DNA of 35,849 bases from Desulfurococcaceae archaeon (GTDB taxonomy: Archaea > Thermoproteota > Thermoprotei_A > Sulfolobales > NBVN01). Below are positions 26,030 through 33,597 of the stretch, one piece after another (position 1 is the stretch's first letter; every line of letters begins with the position of its first letter). A program made the translations under genes and the position numbers. The DNA is taken from NCBI GenBank assembly GCA_020833415.1, contig JAJHQJ010000011.1, positions 1 through 35,849 of the forward strand, in the 5' to 3' direction. The notes under the pieces are model-generated. The model was not told the origin of the DNA, made no database searches, and worked only from the letters and a program-made list of their open reading frames with translations.

Positions 26030-26890
26030 GTGCCTCGGAGGAGTAGGAGGCAGAAGACCCCTGAAGAGGGGGAGGAGAAGCCCTCAGCTTCAGCTGGGGC
26101 GGCTGCGGAGCCTAGTGGAGGTGGGGAGCGTAGTACTAGTAGGAGGAGGTCCTCGAGGAGGGGCGTCGACCTGGACTCGTGGGTGGAGAGGAACATAGAT
26201 GAGGTAGTCCTCAGATCAGGTCTGGACTACCTAGGCTTAGGTAGGGATAAGTGGCTGGAGGTACTTAGGGATATCCTCGAGGAGCTCTACGGCTCTACCT
26301 CCAGCTACAAGTCGGCTGAGGATATAGCTAAGAGGTTGGTCAGGAACTCGGACAGGGTGTACCCGGTAATAGCCTCTAGGCTTGCCTACGTACTGGAGAA
26401 GCCTACGGCAGACCAGCTGGAGTTTATAGTCTCTAACATAGGTGAGGCCGTGCTAGACCTAGCCCCCAAGCTCTACCGCCTGCTCGTAGAGGTCGGTAGG
26501 GAGGACCTCCTAGGGGTACTTAGGTATAAGTGGGCGAGTACCTGGTCTAAGCTCAGGACATCTATACTACCCGTGAAGTGCCCTAGGTGCGGCTTTAACT
26601 CAGTCATGCCGGACCTAAGCTGTGCTGTGTGCGGAGCCCTTCTTAGTGAGAGGGAGGTTAAGAGCTCGGTAGACCTCGCTAGGAGGCTTGAGGAGTTAGC
26701 TAGGGGTATGCCGTGCTCAGAGCTCGGGAGTCTGCTCAGGTACGACTACGTACTCGTAAACGACCTAGAGGTTAAGCCTCCCTCGTCGAACCGCCTAGCT
26801 GTAGACATAGAGGTGTACCTAGGTAGGGAGGAGAAGAACCTGCTTAAGAGGATCTACGGGGAGAGGTGTGGGTATGCAGCAACTAAGTAG
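26030..26890 (+). CDS. Unknown protein with basic disordered N-terminus and zinc ribbon
   Basis: Not recognised. Residues 1-45 are rich in Arg, Ser, Glu and Gly (RRSRRQK, STSRRRSSRRG), probably disordered and able to bind nucleic acid. A helical domain follows (about 48-185). A single zinc ribbon, CPRCG...CAVCG, is at about 184-202, and a mixed C-terminal domain ends in RCGYAATK. GTG start at 26030 after a G-rich GGGGGTTAG. The last 23 bp overlap the next gene in another frame, so both are translated from one message. The 126-bp gap upstream holds a probable promoter and no gene. Confidence 0.7.
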   Translation: MPRRSRRQKTPEEGEEKPSASAGAAAEPSGGGERSTSRRRSSRRGVDLDSWVERNIDEVVLRSGLDYLGLGRDKWLEVLRDILEELYGSTSSYKSAEDIAKRLVRNSDRVYPVIASRLAYVLEKPTADQLEFIVSNIGEAVLDLAPKLYRLLVEVGREDLLGVLRYKWASTWSKLRTSILPVKCPRCGFNSVMPDLSCAVCGALLSEREVKSSVDLARRLEELARGMPCSELGSLLRYDYVLVNDLEVKPPSSNRLAVDIEVYLGREEKNLLKRIYGERCGYAATK

Positions 26891-27203
26891 CATAGACGAC
26901 GTGAGGAGGCTCGTCTACGGCAACAAGATAGCTGTTGTGGTCTACCTAGGCTCGGACGAGGAGCTCAACAGTTACGTAACCCGCGTAGTTAGGTCCATCG
27001 AGAGCGTGTCGAAGAACGCGATAGCGTACGGTCTTTACAGGGTCGGTAAGGGGGGTAGGGAGACCGTAGTGATCGTGTACGTAGACGGTAGGGAGGTTCT
27101 CGAGCAGAGGTACTACTTCATGAACCTAGACCTCGACGTAAAGGCCCTGAAGATGGGTATAAGGAGCGTCATCAACGCCCTGGGTCTAACAGCACCATTC
27201 TAG
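26868..27203 (+). CDS. Small unknown protein, thioredoxin-like pattern without active cysteines
   Basis: 111 residues with an alternating pattern: helix (IDDVRRLVYGN), strand (KIAVVVYLG), helix (SYVTRVVRSIESV), strand (AIAYGLYR), strand (ETVVIVYVDG), strand (REVLEQRYYF), helix (LKMGIRSVINAL). That order resembles a thioredoxin fold, but there is no Cys at all. GTG 26868 or ATG 26874 may be the start; both overlap the upstream gene. It ends 7 bp from the convergent molybdenum-hydroxylase operon. The function is unknown; coupling to the upstream zinc-ribbon protein is likely. Confidence 0.6.
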   Translation: MGMQQLSSIDDVRRLVYGNKIAVVVYLGSDEELNSYVTRVVRSIESVSKNAIAYGLYRVGKGGRETVVIVYVDGREVLEQRYYFMNLDLDVKALKMGIRSVINALGLTAPF

Positions 27204-27209
27204 ACCTCC

Positions 27210-27692
27210 CTAGTCCGCACCGATAGCTACTAGTTCCGCTACTACCCTCCTAACGGCCTTGACTATGTTTATGTAGCCCGTACACCTGCAGATGTTCCCG
27301 GAGATGGCTCTAGCTATCTCGGTGCTATCCCCGCGTCTAATCATCCCGGACTTCAGGGCGGCGTAGATCGTTACTAGAAAGCCCGGTATGCAGTAACCGC
27401 ACTGAATAGCTCCCTCTAGGAGTAGGGCGTTGACTATCCTAGTACCGAGCTCGGTCTTAGCTAAGTAGTCCGCAGTTTCGATGGAGGTGCCGTCTAGCCC
27501 GGCAGCTAGGACTAGACAGGAGGTCACCGGTCTACCGTTCAGTAATACCGTACATGAACCGCATTCACCTATACCACAACCGTACTTCACACTCCTAATC
27601 CTGAGCCTATCCCTCAGTACGTTGAGTAGGGTTTCGTGGGGCTCTACGTCGACCTCAACCCAGCTCCCGTTTACTCTAAGCCTAACCCTCAT
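27210..27692 (-). CDS. Molybdenum hydroxylase, [2Fe-2S] small subunit
   Basis: Electron-transfer subunit of a xanthine-oxidase-family enzyme. The plant-ferredoxin-type cluster is KYGCGIGECGSCTVLLNG, and the second cluster is QCGYCIPGF with NICRCTGYINI. 160 aa, standard length. It is the last gene of the operon, starting inside the 3' end of the FAD subunit (11-bp overlap). It shuttles electrons from the molybdopterin site to FAD. Confidence 0.92.
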   Translation of the reverse strand: MRVRLRVNGSWVEVDVEPHETLLNVLRDRLRIRSVKYGCGIGECGSCTVLLNGRPVTSCLVLAAGLDGTSIETADYLAKTELGTRIVNALLLEGAIQCGYCIPGFLVTIYAALKSGMIRRGDSTEIARAISGNICRCTGYINIVKAVRRVVAELVAIGAD

Positions 27693-28593
27693 GGACCCAC
27701 CCCGGGTTCAGGGACCTTTCGTAGGCTGTTCTAAGGGAGTCGCGGAGTAGTACCTTAGCTACCTCCCTCCTGTACCATGCGGTAGACCTTACGTCGTCTA
27801 TTGGTGCTATATCCCCCTCAACAAACCTAGGCCCCACCTCCAGAGCCTCCTCCAGGCTGAGACTCTCGATAGCTCTCTCGGTACTCCTAGCCCTAACGGG
27901 GGTTGGAGCTACCGCACCGAGGGCTATCCTGGGATCCCTAATTCTACCTCCATCGACCTTGAGTAGTACGGCTACACTTATCTTAGCTATGTCAAACGAC
28001 GTCCTAGAAACCTTCCTGAAGGACCAGCCGTACCCAGCTGGGTGCACGGGTACCCTAATTGCCTGCAGAACTTCGTCAGGTCTTATAATGCTCCTCTTAG
28101 GTCCTACGAAGAACTCGCCGATACCCACCTCCCTAACTCCATCTAGGGAGGTTAGCAGTAACTTAGCTCCGTAGGCTAGTAGTGGAGGGGCTGTATCGGC
28201 AGCTGGGGATGCGTTGCAGATGTTGCCACCTATGGTAGCTATGTTCCTTACCTGCCAGGAGGCCATGGAGTTCACGGCCTCCCAGAGTAGCGGTAGCCTA
28301 GCCCTAACTACCTCGCTCTCCACAAGCTCCTGGAGGGTGACAGCACTACCTATCTCAACGTAGTCCTCCACCAGCCTTACGTACCTAAGCTCCTCCAGCT
28401 TCGATACGTCCACTAAGGCCTTGGGCTCGACACGCCTGAACTTCATATCCACTACGAGGTCGGTACCGCCAGCAACTACCTTAGCCCCCTCAACGGACCT
28501 GAGTATCTCTAGGGCCTCCCTGAGTGTTCTAGGTCTGTAGTACTCGAAGGTGAACGGTATCCTGTAGGTGTTGATACGGTTTACGGACAGCAT
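27682..28593 (-). CDS. Molybdenum hydroxylase, FAD-binding medium subunit
   Basis: FAD subunit passing electrons to an acceptor. The N-terminus has FEYYRPRTLREALEIL and the FAD-binding GAKVVAGGTDLVVDMKF; the second FAD motif is NIATIGGNICNASPAADTAP. A CO-dehydrogenase flavoprotein C-terminal domain follows (YGWSFRKVSR onward). 303 aa. It lies 8 bp after the large subunit gene and overlaps the small-subunit start. Confidence 0.92.
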   Translation of the reverse strand: MLSVNRINTYRIPFTFEYYRPRTLREALEILRSVEGAKVVAGGTDLVVDMKFRRVEPKALVDVSKLEELRYVRLVEDYVEIGSAVTLQELVESEVVRARLPLLWEAVNSMASWQVRNIATIGGNICNASPAADTAPPLLAYGAKLLLTSLDGVREVGIGEFFVGPKRSIIRPDEVLQAIRVPVHPAGYGWSFRKVSRTSFDIAKISVAVLLKVDGGRIRDPRIALGAVAPTPVRARSTERAIESLSLEEALEVGPRFVEGDIAPIDDVRSTAWYRREVAKVLLRDSLRTAYERSLNPGWVHEG

Positions 28594-28601
28594 GGCCCCA
28601 C

Positions 28602-30938
28602 CTACCCACGCTCCCTCAGGGCCTCGAGTACCCTCTCGGGGGTTATGGGTATCTCGTAGAACCTGATCCCTATGGCGTTGTATATGGCGTTAGCAACTGC
28701 GGCTATGACGGGGTTGGAGGCGGCCTCCCCAAGGCCCTTAGCCCCGAAGGGTCCAGTAGGCTCGTACGTAGATGCGAACAGCACTACGAACTCCTCCGGC
28801 TTCGGTAGGTCGAGGGCTGTCGGGATCTTGTAGTCCGCCACGCTGAGCCTATGCGCCGGGACCCCGTCCTCGGTGTAGCTGACCTCATCCCCTACGGCCC
28901 AGCTCCAGCCCATGGCGAAGCCCCCGTGTAGCTGGCCGGCGGCTAGCTCCGGGTTTATTACGGTACCCGCGTCCGCCCCAGCTACCACCCTAACGGGCCT
29001 CACGATACCCGTCTCAGTGTCTACCTCTACCTCAACGAAGTAGACTGTAAAGCTGGGCGGTGCCGCCGTCGCTCTGTAGCTTACCGATGCCGATATAGAG
29101 CCCCAGTTCCTCTGCCAAGCTATCCTAGCTACCTCGCTAAGCGTTACCCTCCTATCGGGGGCCCCCTCTACGTAGATAACCGCGTCGTCGAGCTCCCTAT
29201 CGTACTCCACCCTCAGTGCCTCGGGGTTTACGGCGTCCAGTATCCGCGCAGCGTACTCGAGGACCTTCCTCCTAACCTCCGCTGCGGCCCTCCTAGCCGC
29301 CTCACCACCTACGTAGACACCTCTCGAAGCGTGAGTGCAGACGTCGTAGACCGTCGTAGCCGTATCGGACCAGACTATCCTCACCTTACTCGGTGGGATC
29401 TTAAGCTCCTCAGCGATTATCTTAGCGTGAGCATCTAGAGTACCCCCGCCGTGGTCCTGCAGGGCTGTGATGTAGTCTACGGTACCATCCTCATTAACCT
29501 TCACTATAGCACCGCTGTAGTCTATTATAGCCCCCGATAGAGGTCCCCCAGCTCCGGAGGTGTGGAAACCCCTCCCAACTCCTATACCCCTCCTATACCT
29601 ACCTGTCTTACTCCTCGGGTCCCCCCTATTCCTCCAGCCTATTAGCTCCGAACCCCTAGCTATGAGCTCCGGAACCCCATCACTCCTTATAACCGACTTA
29701 ACGGTAGGTCCCTGACCCCAAAAGATCTCTCCCCTCCCCCTATAGTTCCTCAGCCTAAACTCGAGGGGGTCTATACCCAGTTCTTCAGCCATCTCATCTA
29801 CTACGGTCTCAACAGCCCAGGTTACCTCAGGTGCTCCGTAGCCTCTGATAGCGCAGGATGGTACCTTATTGGTGTAGACAGACCTACCGTAGTACCTAAC
29901 AGCCCTCCACCTATACAGGGATACGAACCACCCCAGGGCAGTCCCTAGGAGGGGGTATGCCTGGACTTGGTGGGCCCCTATGTCGAGGATGTTCTCAAAC
30001 TCTCCGAACGTGATCGTCCCGTCCTTGGTAGCCCCAGCCCTGATCCTCATGTAGAACTCGAAGCTTACGTGGTCGTGGACCATGTCCTCCTCACGTGTTA
30101 GTACAAGCTTAACGGGCCTACCGGACTTCAGGCAGAGCCCTACGGCTATTAGTGTAACTAGGTTCGTGTGTATACTGGACCCGAAGCCCCCACCTATAGG
30201 CACCTTCTTAACGTTCACCCTACTCATCGGTATACCGTAGACCTGCGATATCAGTATCTTGGTGTTGTGGATCGTCTGCGTAGTAGTCCACACAGTTATA
30301 GAGCCGTCGGGTTCGGGCTTACAGACAGCCCCCTTAGGCTCGAGCTGCACGTGGTACCTACGGGGTACGTGGAACCTCCTCTCAATTACCACATCCGACC
30401 TCCTCTCCTCTAGCTCCACATCCCCCTCCGAGTACCTGAGCTCAGCCGCGACGTTATTCCTAACCTCAACCCATGTCCTGCCCCTCACGATCCTCTCGTG
30501 TATGGGGCGCGCACCGGGTGCCATAGCCTTAAACGGGTCTAGGATCGGCTCGTAGACCTCCTCAAACTCTACCTTAAGGGCCTCCAAAGCCCTCTGGGCT
30601 AGGTCCTCAGAGGGTGCTGCTACCGCAGCTATGGGCTCCCCCAGGTACCTGGGGGTGTAGGTCAGTACCCTCCAGTCCTTAAAGGTGTCCTCCTCTATGC
30701 TAACTAGCCTAGGGTTGAAGAGCCTATCGGGTACGCTGTCCGGGGTTAGAACGACGGCACCTAGAGACTCAGCTAGTGAGGTATCTATCCTCCTGACCTT
30801 AGCGAAGGCATAGGGGCTCTTAAATATACGTCCGTACAGCATATCCGGGATCTCGATATCGAACGTAAACTCTACCAGCCCCGTAGCCTTAGCTACACCG
30901 TCGTGCCTAGGGAAGGTCTTACCTATGAAGTCGTACAC
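28602..30938 (-). CDS. Molybdenum hydroxylase, molybdopterin-binding large subunit (aldehyde oxidoreductase-like)
   Basis: Catalytic subunit that hydroxylates an aldehyde, aromatic or heterocyclic substrate with water as oxygen donor. N-terminal domain FPRHDGVAKATGLVEFTFDI; molybdopterin contacts at GGGFGSSIHTN and CAIRGYGAPEVTWAVE; QDHGGGTLDAHAK; active-site Glu about residue 738 in FGAKGLGEAA. The Cys-Ser-Phe-Arg loop that carries copper-bound Cys in form I CO dehydrogenase is not present (CAIRGYG instead), so CO oxidation is unlikely. Aldehyde dehydrogenase or hydroxybenzoyl-CoA-reductase-like activity fits better. 778 aa, GTG start. It leads the L-M-S operon; no cofactor or maturation genes are in the window. 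Confidence 0.9.
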   Translation of the reverse strand: MYDFIGKTFPRHDGVAKATGLVEFTFDIEIPDMLYGRIFKSPYAFAKVRRIDTSLAESLGAVVLTPDSVPDRLFNPRLVSIEEDTFKDWRVLTYTPRYLGEPIAAVAAPSEDLAQRALEALKVEFEEVYEPILDPFKAMAPGARPIHERIVRGRTWVEVRNNVAAELRYSEGDVELEERRSDVVIERRFHVPRRYHVQLEPKGAVCKPEPDGSITVWTTTQTIHNTKILISQVYGIPMSRVNVKKVPIGGGFGSSIHTNLVTLIAVGLCLKSGRPVKLVLTREEDMVHDHVSFEFYMRIRAGATKDGTITFGEFENILDIGAHQVQAYPLLGTALGWFVSLYRWRAVRYYGRSVYTNKVPSCAIRGYGAPEVTWAVETVVDEMAEELGIDPLEFRLRNYRGRGEIFWGQGPTVKSVIRSDGVPELIARGSELIGWRNRGDPRSKTGRYRRGIGVGRGFHTSGAGGPLSGAIIDYSGAIVKVNEDGTVDYITALQDHGGGTLDAHAKIIAEELKIPPSKVRIVWSDTATTVYDVCTHASRGVYVGGEAARRAAAEVRRKVLEYAARILDAVNPEALRVEYDRELDDAVIYVEGAPDRRVTLSEVARIAWQRNWGSISASVSYRATAAPPSFTVYFVEVEVDTETGIVRPVRVVAGADAGTVINPELAAGQLHGGFAMGWSWAVGDEVSYTEDGVPAHRLSVADYKIPTALDLPKPEEFVVLFASTYEPTGPFGAKGLGEAASNPVIAAVANAIYNAIGIRFYEIPITPERVLEALRERG

Positions 30939-30953
30939 CGACCCACCAAACCC

Positions 30954-31001
30954 CCTAGCCCGAGCTAGGAAAAAAGCCTTTCAGGGAATTCCACTTAGTG
31001 G
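30954..31001. promoter_or_regulatory. Two palindromes between the molybdenum hydroxylase and alaX
   Basis: CCTAGC-CCGA-GCTAGG (30954-30969) and CCACT-T-AGTGG (30991-31001) lie in the 107-bp divergent gap. The first falls between a weak T-rich box and the presumed start of the hydroxylase message, a place for a repressor site; the second precedes a TATA-like AACTTATTT for alaX. Confidence 0.35.
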
Positions 31002-31045
31002 GTTAACTTATTTCTACGTAATAGGCTATGCTCTAGGGGGTCTCC

Positions 31046-31531
31046 GTGGGGGTTTCAGAGTACCCGGATGAGGTTAGGACCCACACAGCCCTCCACATAC
31101 TTAAGGGAGCTGTTGTGAGGGTCCTCGGGGAGGGGGCTATGTGGACAGCCTCCGTCTACGCAGAGGGTAGACACGGGAGGCTTACGGTACAGTTCGATAG
31201 GAAACCGACAGATGAGGAGGTTAGGGCTATAGAGGAACTGGCCAACGCTAAGGTAGCTGAGGACCTCAGGATAGAGGTTAAGGTACTACCTAGGGAGGTT
31301 GCTGAGAGAACATACGGAAACGTAATCTACGACCTCTTCCCCGTACCTCAGCACATTAAGGAACTGTACATAGTGATAGTCTACGATAAGGACGGAAGTA
31401 TCTGGAACATAAACGCCTGCAACAAGCAACACCTACCATCAGCTAGGTACATAGGTAGGATTAAAGTAGGTAAGGTTAGGTTCAGGCAGACGAAGAAACT
31501 CCTAGAGATACCCTTCGATATAGAGCCCTAG
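31046..31531 (+). CDS. alaX: Alanyl-tRNA editing protein AlaX (short type)
   Basis: Free-standing editing domain that hydrolyses Ser or Gly wrongly attached to tRNA(Ala). The zinc-binding pair HTALHIL (residues 13-19) and CNKQH near residue 124 matches the HxxxH and CxxxH of AlaX and of the AlaRS/ThrRS second additional domain. 161 aa, the short form without the extra glycine-rich domain. GTG 31046 follows AGGGGGT. The IKVGKVRFRQTKK tail is basic, as in tRNA-binding relatives. Confidence 0.85.
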   Translation: MGVSEYPDEVRTHTALHILKGAVVRVLGEGAMWTASVYAEGRHGRLTVQFDRKPTDEEVRAIEELANAKVAEDLRIEVKVLPREVAERTYGNVIYDLFPVPQHIKELYIVIVYDKDGSIWNINACNKQHLPSARYIGRIKVGKVRFRQTKKLLEIPFDIEP

Positions 31532-31599
31532 CCCAAACCAAGGGGTGTTCCAGCACAGAATTCACCATACCTAGGGTAACCATTCCCAGAGTACCGACC

Positions 31600-31700
31600 C
31601 CTTCAGAGGAGTTCTAGAGCCGACCTCCTCCCCGCCCTAGAGGGTGTGGTTCCCTCCAGGGCAGCTCGTGGGTTCCTCGCATCTATTCAGGTCTACATAT
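31600..31700 (-). mobile_element. IS605/TnpB-type element end or guide-RNA relic
   Basis: The 337-bp gap between alaX and the ABC permease has no believable gene. On the minus strand it reads CCCTCTAGGGCGGGGAGGAG followed by GTCGG (31622-31648 region), which resembles the G-rich hairpin-plus-GGAGG block that follows tnpB in many archaeal IS605/IS1341 elements. Just upstream on that strand are CCCT-GGA-GGG and CGAGGAACCC. The match is from memory and the stems are imperfect, so this is a worn remnant. I see nothing else in 31700-31868. Confidence 0.35.
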
Positions 31701-31868
31701 GTCATCCGCAGGGTAGCCAGGGTGGTCAGAGATCTCCCACCGGACTAGGTCTTTCCCATATCTGCGGTTGCCGATCCCGCATCCCCGTGGAGGGCTTGGG
31801 GACAACCACATCTACCCGACCTCATCACCGGGGCACTACGGTAGCTACTTCAGGTGCTGTAGTTCGAT

Positions 31869-32597
31869 TTATTCGAGCCCCCATTTAAGGACCTTCAGCG
31901 TAGCTATAGCCGTAACTACAAGCCACACAACTATAGATGCCGTACATAGCTCTACCGGAAGCGTGGAGACACCTAGACTTAGAAACTTCGTAACCTCAGC
32001 TAGTGCGACCGTCGGTACTACTACAGATGCAGTTCTCAGGGGTTCTGGTATCATTGCTGGTGGGTAGAGAACAGGTGGTAGGAATGTTGTTAGTGTTGCA
32101 AGGGGGTTTGTGACAGCCGAGATATTCACGGGGTTCCTGATCCTGAGGACTATTGCTAGCGATAGAAACGCCCCTAAGACCATGGCGATGAGCGAGACCG
32201 GTAGGGCTACTACTACTGCGGGTGTTAGGTCAAAGCCCCACACAACCATTAGCACCATGAGCACTAGGATACCAGTTAGAAGTGGTGGTGAGGTACCTAC
32301 TGTAAGACCTATGAAGTATTCTACAAGCTTAAGTGGTGAGGCAACGAGCCTCTCCCACTCCTTGGAAATCCTGTCGTACCCGACGAACTGCGCGATGATG
32401 TTAAGACCGAAGCCCCAGCCGGAGATAACTATATATACAGGTATCAAGACCCTTACAGCTGCGGAGCCTCCCCATCCGAGGGCTAGAAGCAGCACGCCTA
32501 GGCTGAACATGATGTTCTGGACTATCCACATCCACTGCCTTCTAAAGACTGTGAAGTTGAGTAGTGCCGCACCTAGGGTTCTCCACAGGGTCCTCAT
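31869..32597 (-). CDS. ABC-2 type exporter permease
   Basis: 242 residues with about six membrane segments, e.g. IMFSLGVLLLALGW, LLTGILVLMVLMVVWG and IVVWLVVTAIATL. The NPLATLTTFLPPVLYPPAMI motif near residue 170 is the ABC-2 conserved loop. The start overlaps the stop of the ATPase gene (ATGA-type, 4 bp), so the pair is one translational unit. It probably exports a small hydrophobic compound, or a lipid, under control of the divergent regulator. Confidence 0.85.
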   Translation of the reverse strand: MRTLWRTLGAALLNFTVFRRQWMWIVQNIMFSLGVLLLALGWGGSAAVRVLIPVYIVISGWGFGLNIIAQFVGYDRISKEWERLVASPLKLVEYFIGLTVGTSPPLLTGILVLMVLMVVWGFDLTPAVVVALPVSLIAMVLGAFLSLAIVLRIRNPVNISAVTNPLATLTTFLPPVLYPPAMIPEPLRTASVVVPTVALAEVTKFLSLGVSTLPVELCTASIVVWLVVTAIATLKVLKWGLE

Positions 32598-33478
32598 CTC
32601 CTCCCACCTACCATGTACAGGTATACGTCCTCCAGCGTAACTTCTTTAATAGTGAACGAGCTCGGTTTACAGACCTCCACTAACTGCCTTACGTTACCGT
32701 CATCCCTGGCCCACGTAATTACCCTCTCACCTAGGTCTATGTAGGTACTGTCTAGGCACCCCCTATCCACCCCCTCTAGGATAACTCTAAACCTATACGG
32801 GAGCGTGGATAGAAGCTCCCTCGGTTTACCACTAGCTATAACCTCACCGCTATTTATGAAGATTACGTAGTCAGCTACTAGCTGAGCCTCCTCGAGCATG
32901 TGTGTTGTTAGTAGAATAGTCGATCCGAGAACCTTCGTAGAGTCCTTAACCGCCTTGAGTACGGTGTACCTAGCCTCGATATCTAGGCCTGTAGTAGGCT
33001 CGTCGAGGAATACTACGTCAGCATTCGATGCTAGTGCCGCTGCAGCGAGGGTCCTCCTCCTCTCACCACCGCTTAAAACCCTTAGAGGTCTCCTACTAAC
33101 GTTCTCTAAATCCAGGAGCTCTATCCACCTCCTAGCCTCCCTCCTAGAGTCAAAGTAACTGAGACCCCTCATCATGAGGCTGTAGGCTATGAACTCGTAC
33201 GGTGTTATATCACCTGGGCTACCGTAGTCCTGGGGTAGGTACGCTATCCTCTTCCTCACCTCCTTAAAATCCCTAACAACGTCAAACCCTGCAACACGCG
33301 CAAACCCCTTACTAGGTCTAAGAAGAGTTGCCAGTATTCTAATGGTCGTAGTCTTCCCAGCTCCATTAGGACCTGCAAGTACGGCTATACTCCTCTCCCT
33401 AATACTGAGCGACACTCTCTTAACAGCCCAGAAATCCCCGAACCTCCTACCTAGGTCAACGGCCTCTATGGCGTACAT
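32594..33478 (-). CDS. ABC exporter ATP-binding protein
   Basis: ATPase of a DrrA/CcmA-like exporter. Walker A LAGPNGAGKTTTIRILATLL, Q-loop YLPQDYG, signature LSGGERRRTLAAA, Walker B VVFLDEPTTGLD and switch LLTTHMLEEAQLV. A C-terminal ~80-residue extension is typical of drug/antibiotic exporters. I chose ATG 33478 (MYAIEAVDLGRRFGDFWAV) because family homology starts there; an in-frame ATG at 33526 would add 16 unconserved residues and abut the operator. Two palindromes overlap its likely transcription start. Confidence 0.88.
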   Translation of the reverse strand: MYAIEAVDLGRRFGDFWAVKRVSLSIRERSIAVLAGPNGAGKTTTIRILATLLRPSKGFARVAGFDVVRDFKEVRKRIAYLPQDYGSPGDITPYEFIAYSLMMRGLSYFDSRREARRWIELLDLENVSRRPLRVLSGGERRRTLAAAALASNADVVFLDEPTTGLDIEARYTVLKAVKDSTKVLGSTILLTTHMLEEAQLVADYVIFINSGEVIASGKPRELLSTLPYRFRVILEGVDRGCLDSTYIDLGERVITWARDDGNVRQLVEVCKPSSFTIKEVTLEDVYLYMVGGRR

Positions 33479-33528
33479 CCGTTTTCCCACATAGATCTGG
33501 AGAAGCCTCGTCAGATTTAGCCCCATCT

Positions 33529-33580
33529 GCTGAGTCTCCTAAGCAAAACACTTTCTACCTATATGCTTAGGAAACTCAGC
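33529..33580. promoter_or_regulatory. Twin palindromic operators flanking a shared TATA-like box
   Basis: GCTGAGTCTCCTAAGC (33529-33544) and GCTTAGGAAACTCAGC (33565-33580) are reverse complements at 14 of 16 positions, 20 bp apart. Each is also a dyad of form GCTNAG-N4-CTNAGC. Between them lies CCTATATGC (33558-33566), usable as a TATA box on either strand. The left site covers the expected start of the exporter message, the right one lies just upstream of the regulator start, fitting repression of both genes by a dimeric winged-helix protein. Confidence 0.6.
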
Positions 33581-33597
33581 AAATTACCTTATCTACG

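Noticed and set aside
28602-30938. Aerobic CO dehydrogenase large subunit
   Set aside because: The form I active-site loop with the copper-binding Cys is absent; the sequence has CAIRGYGAPEV instead.
31646-32067. Short plus-strand frames after alaX
   Set aside because: Composition unlike the genes here, no recognisable motif, and the second overlaps the permease antisense.
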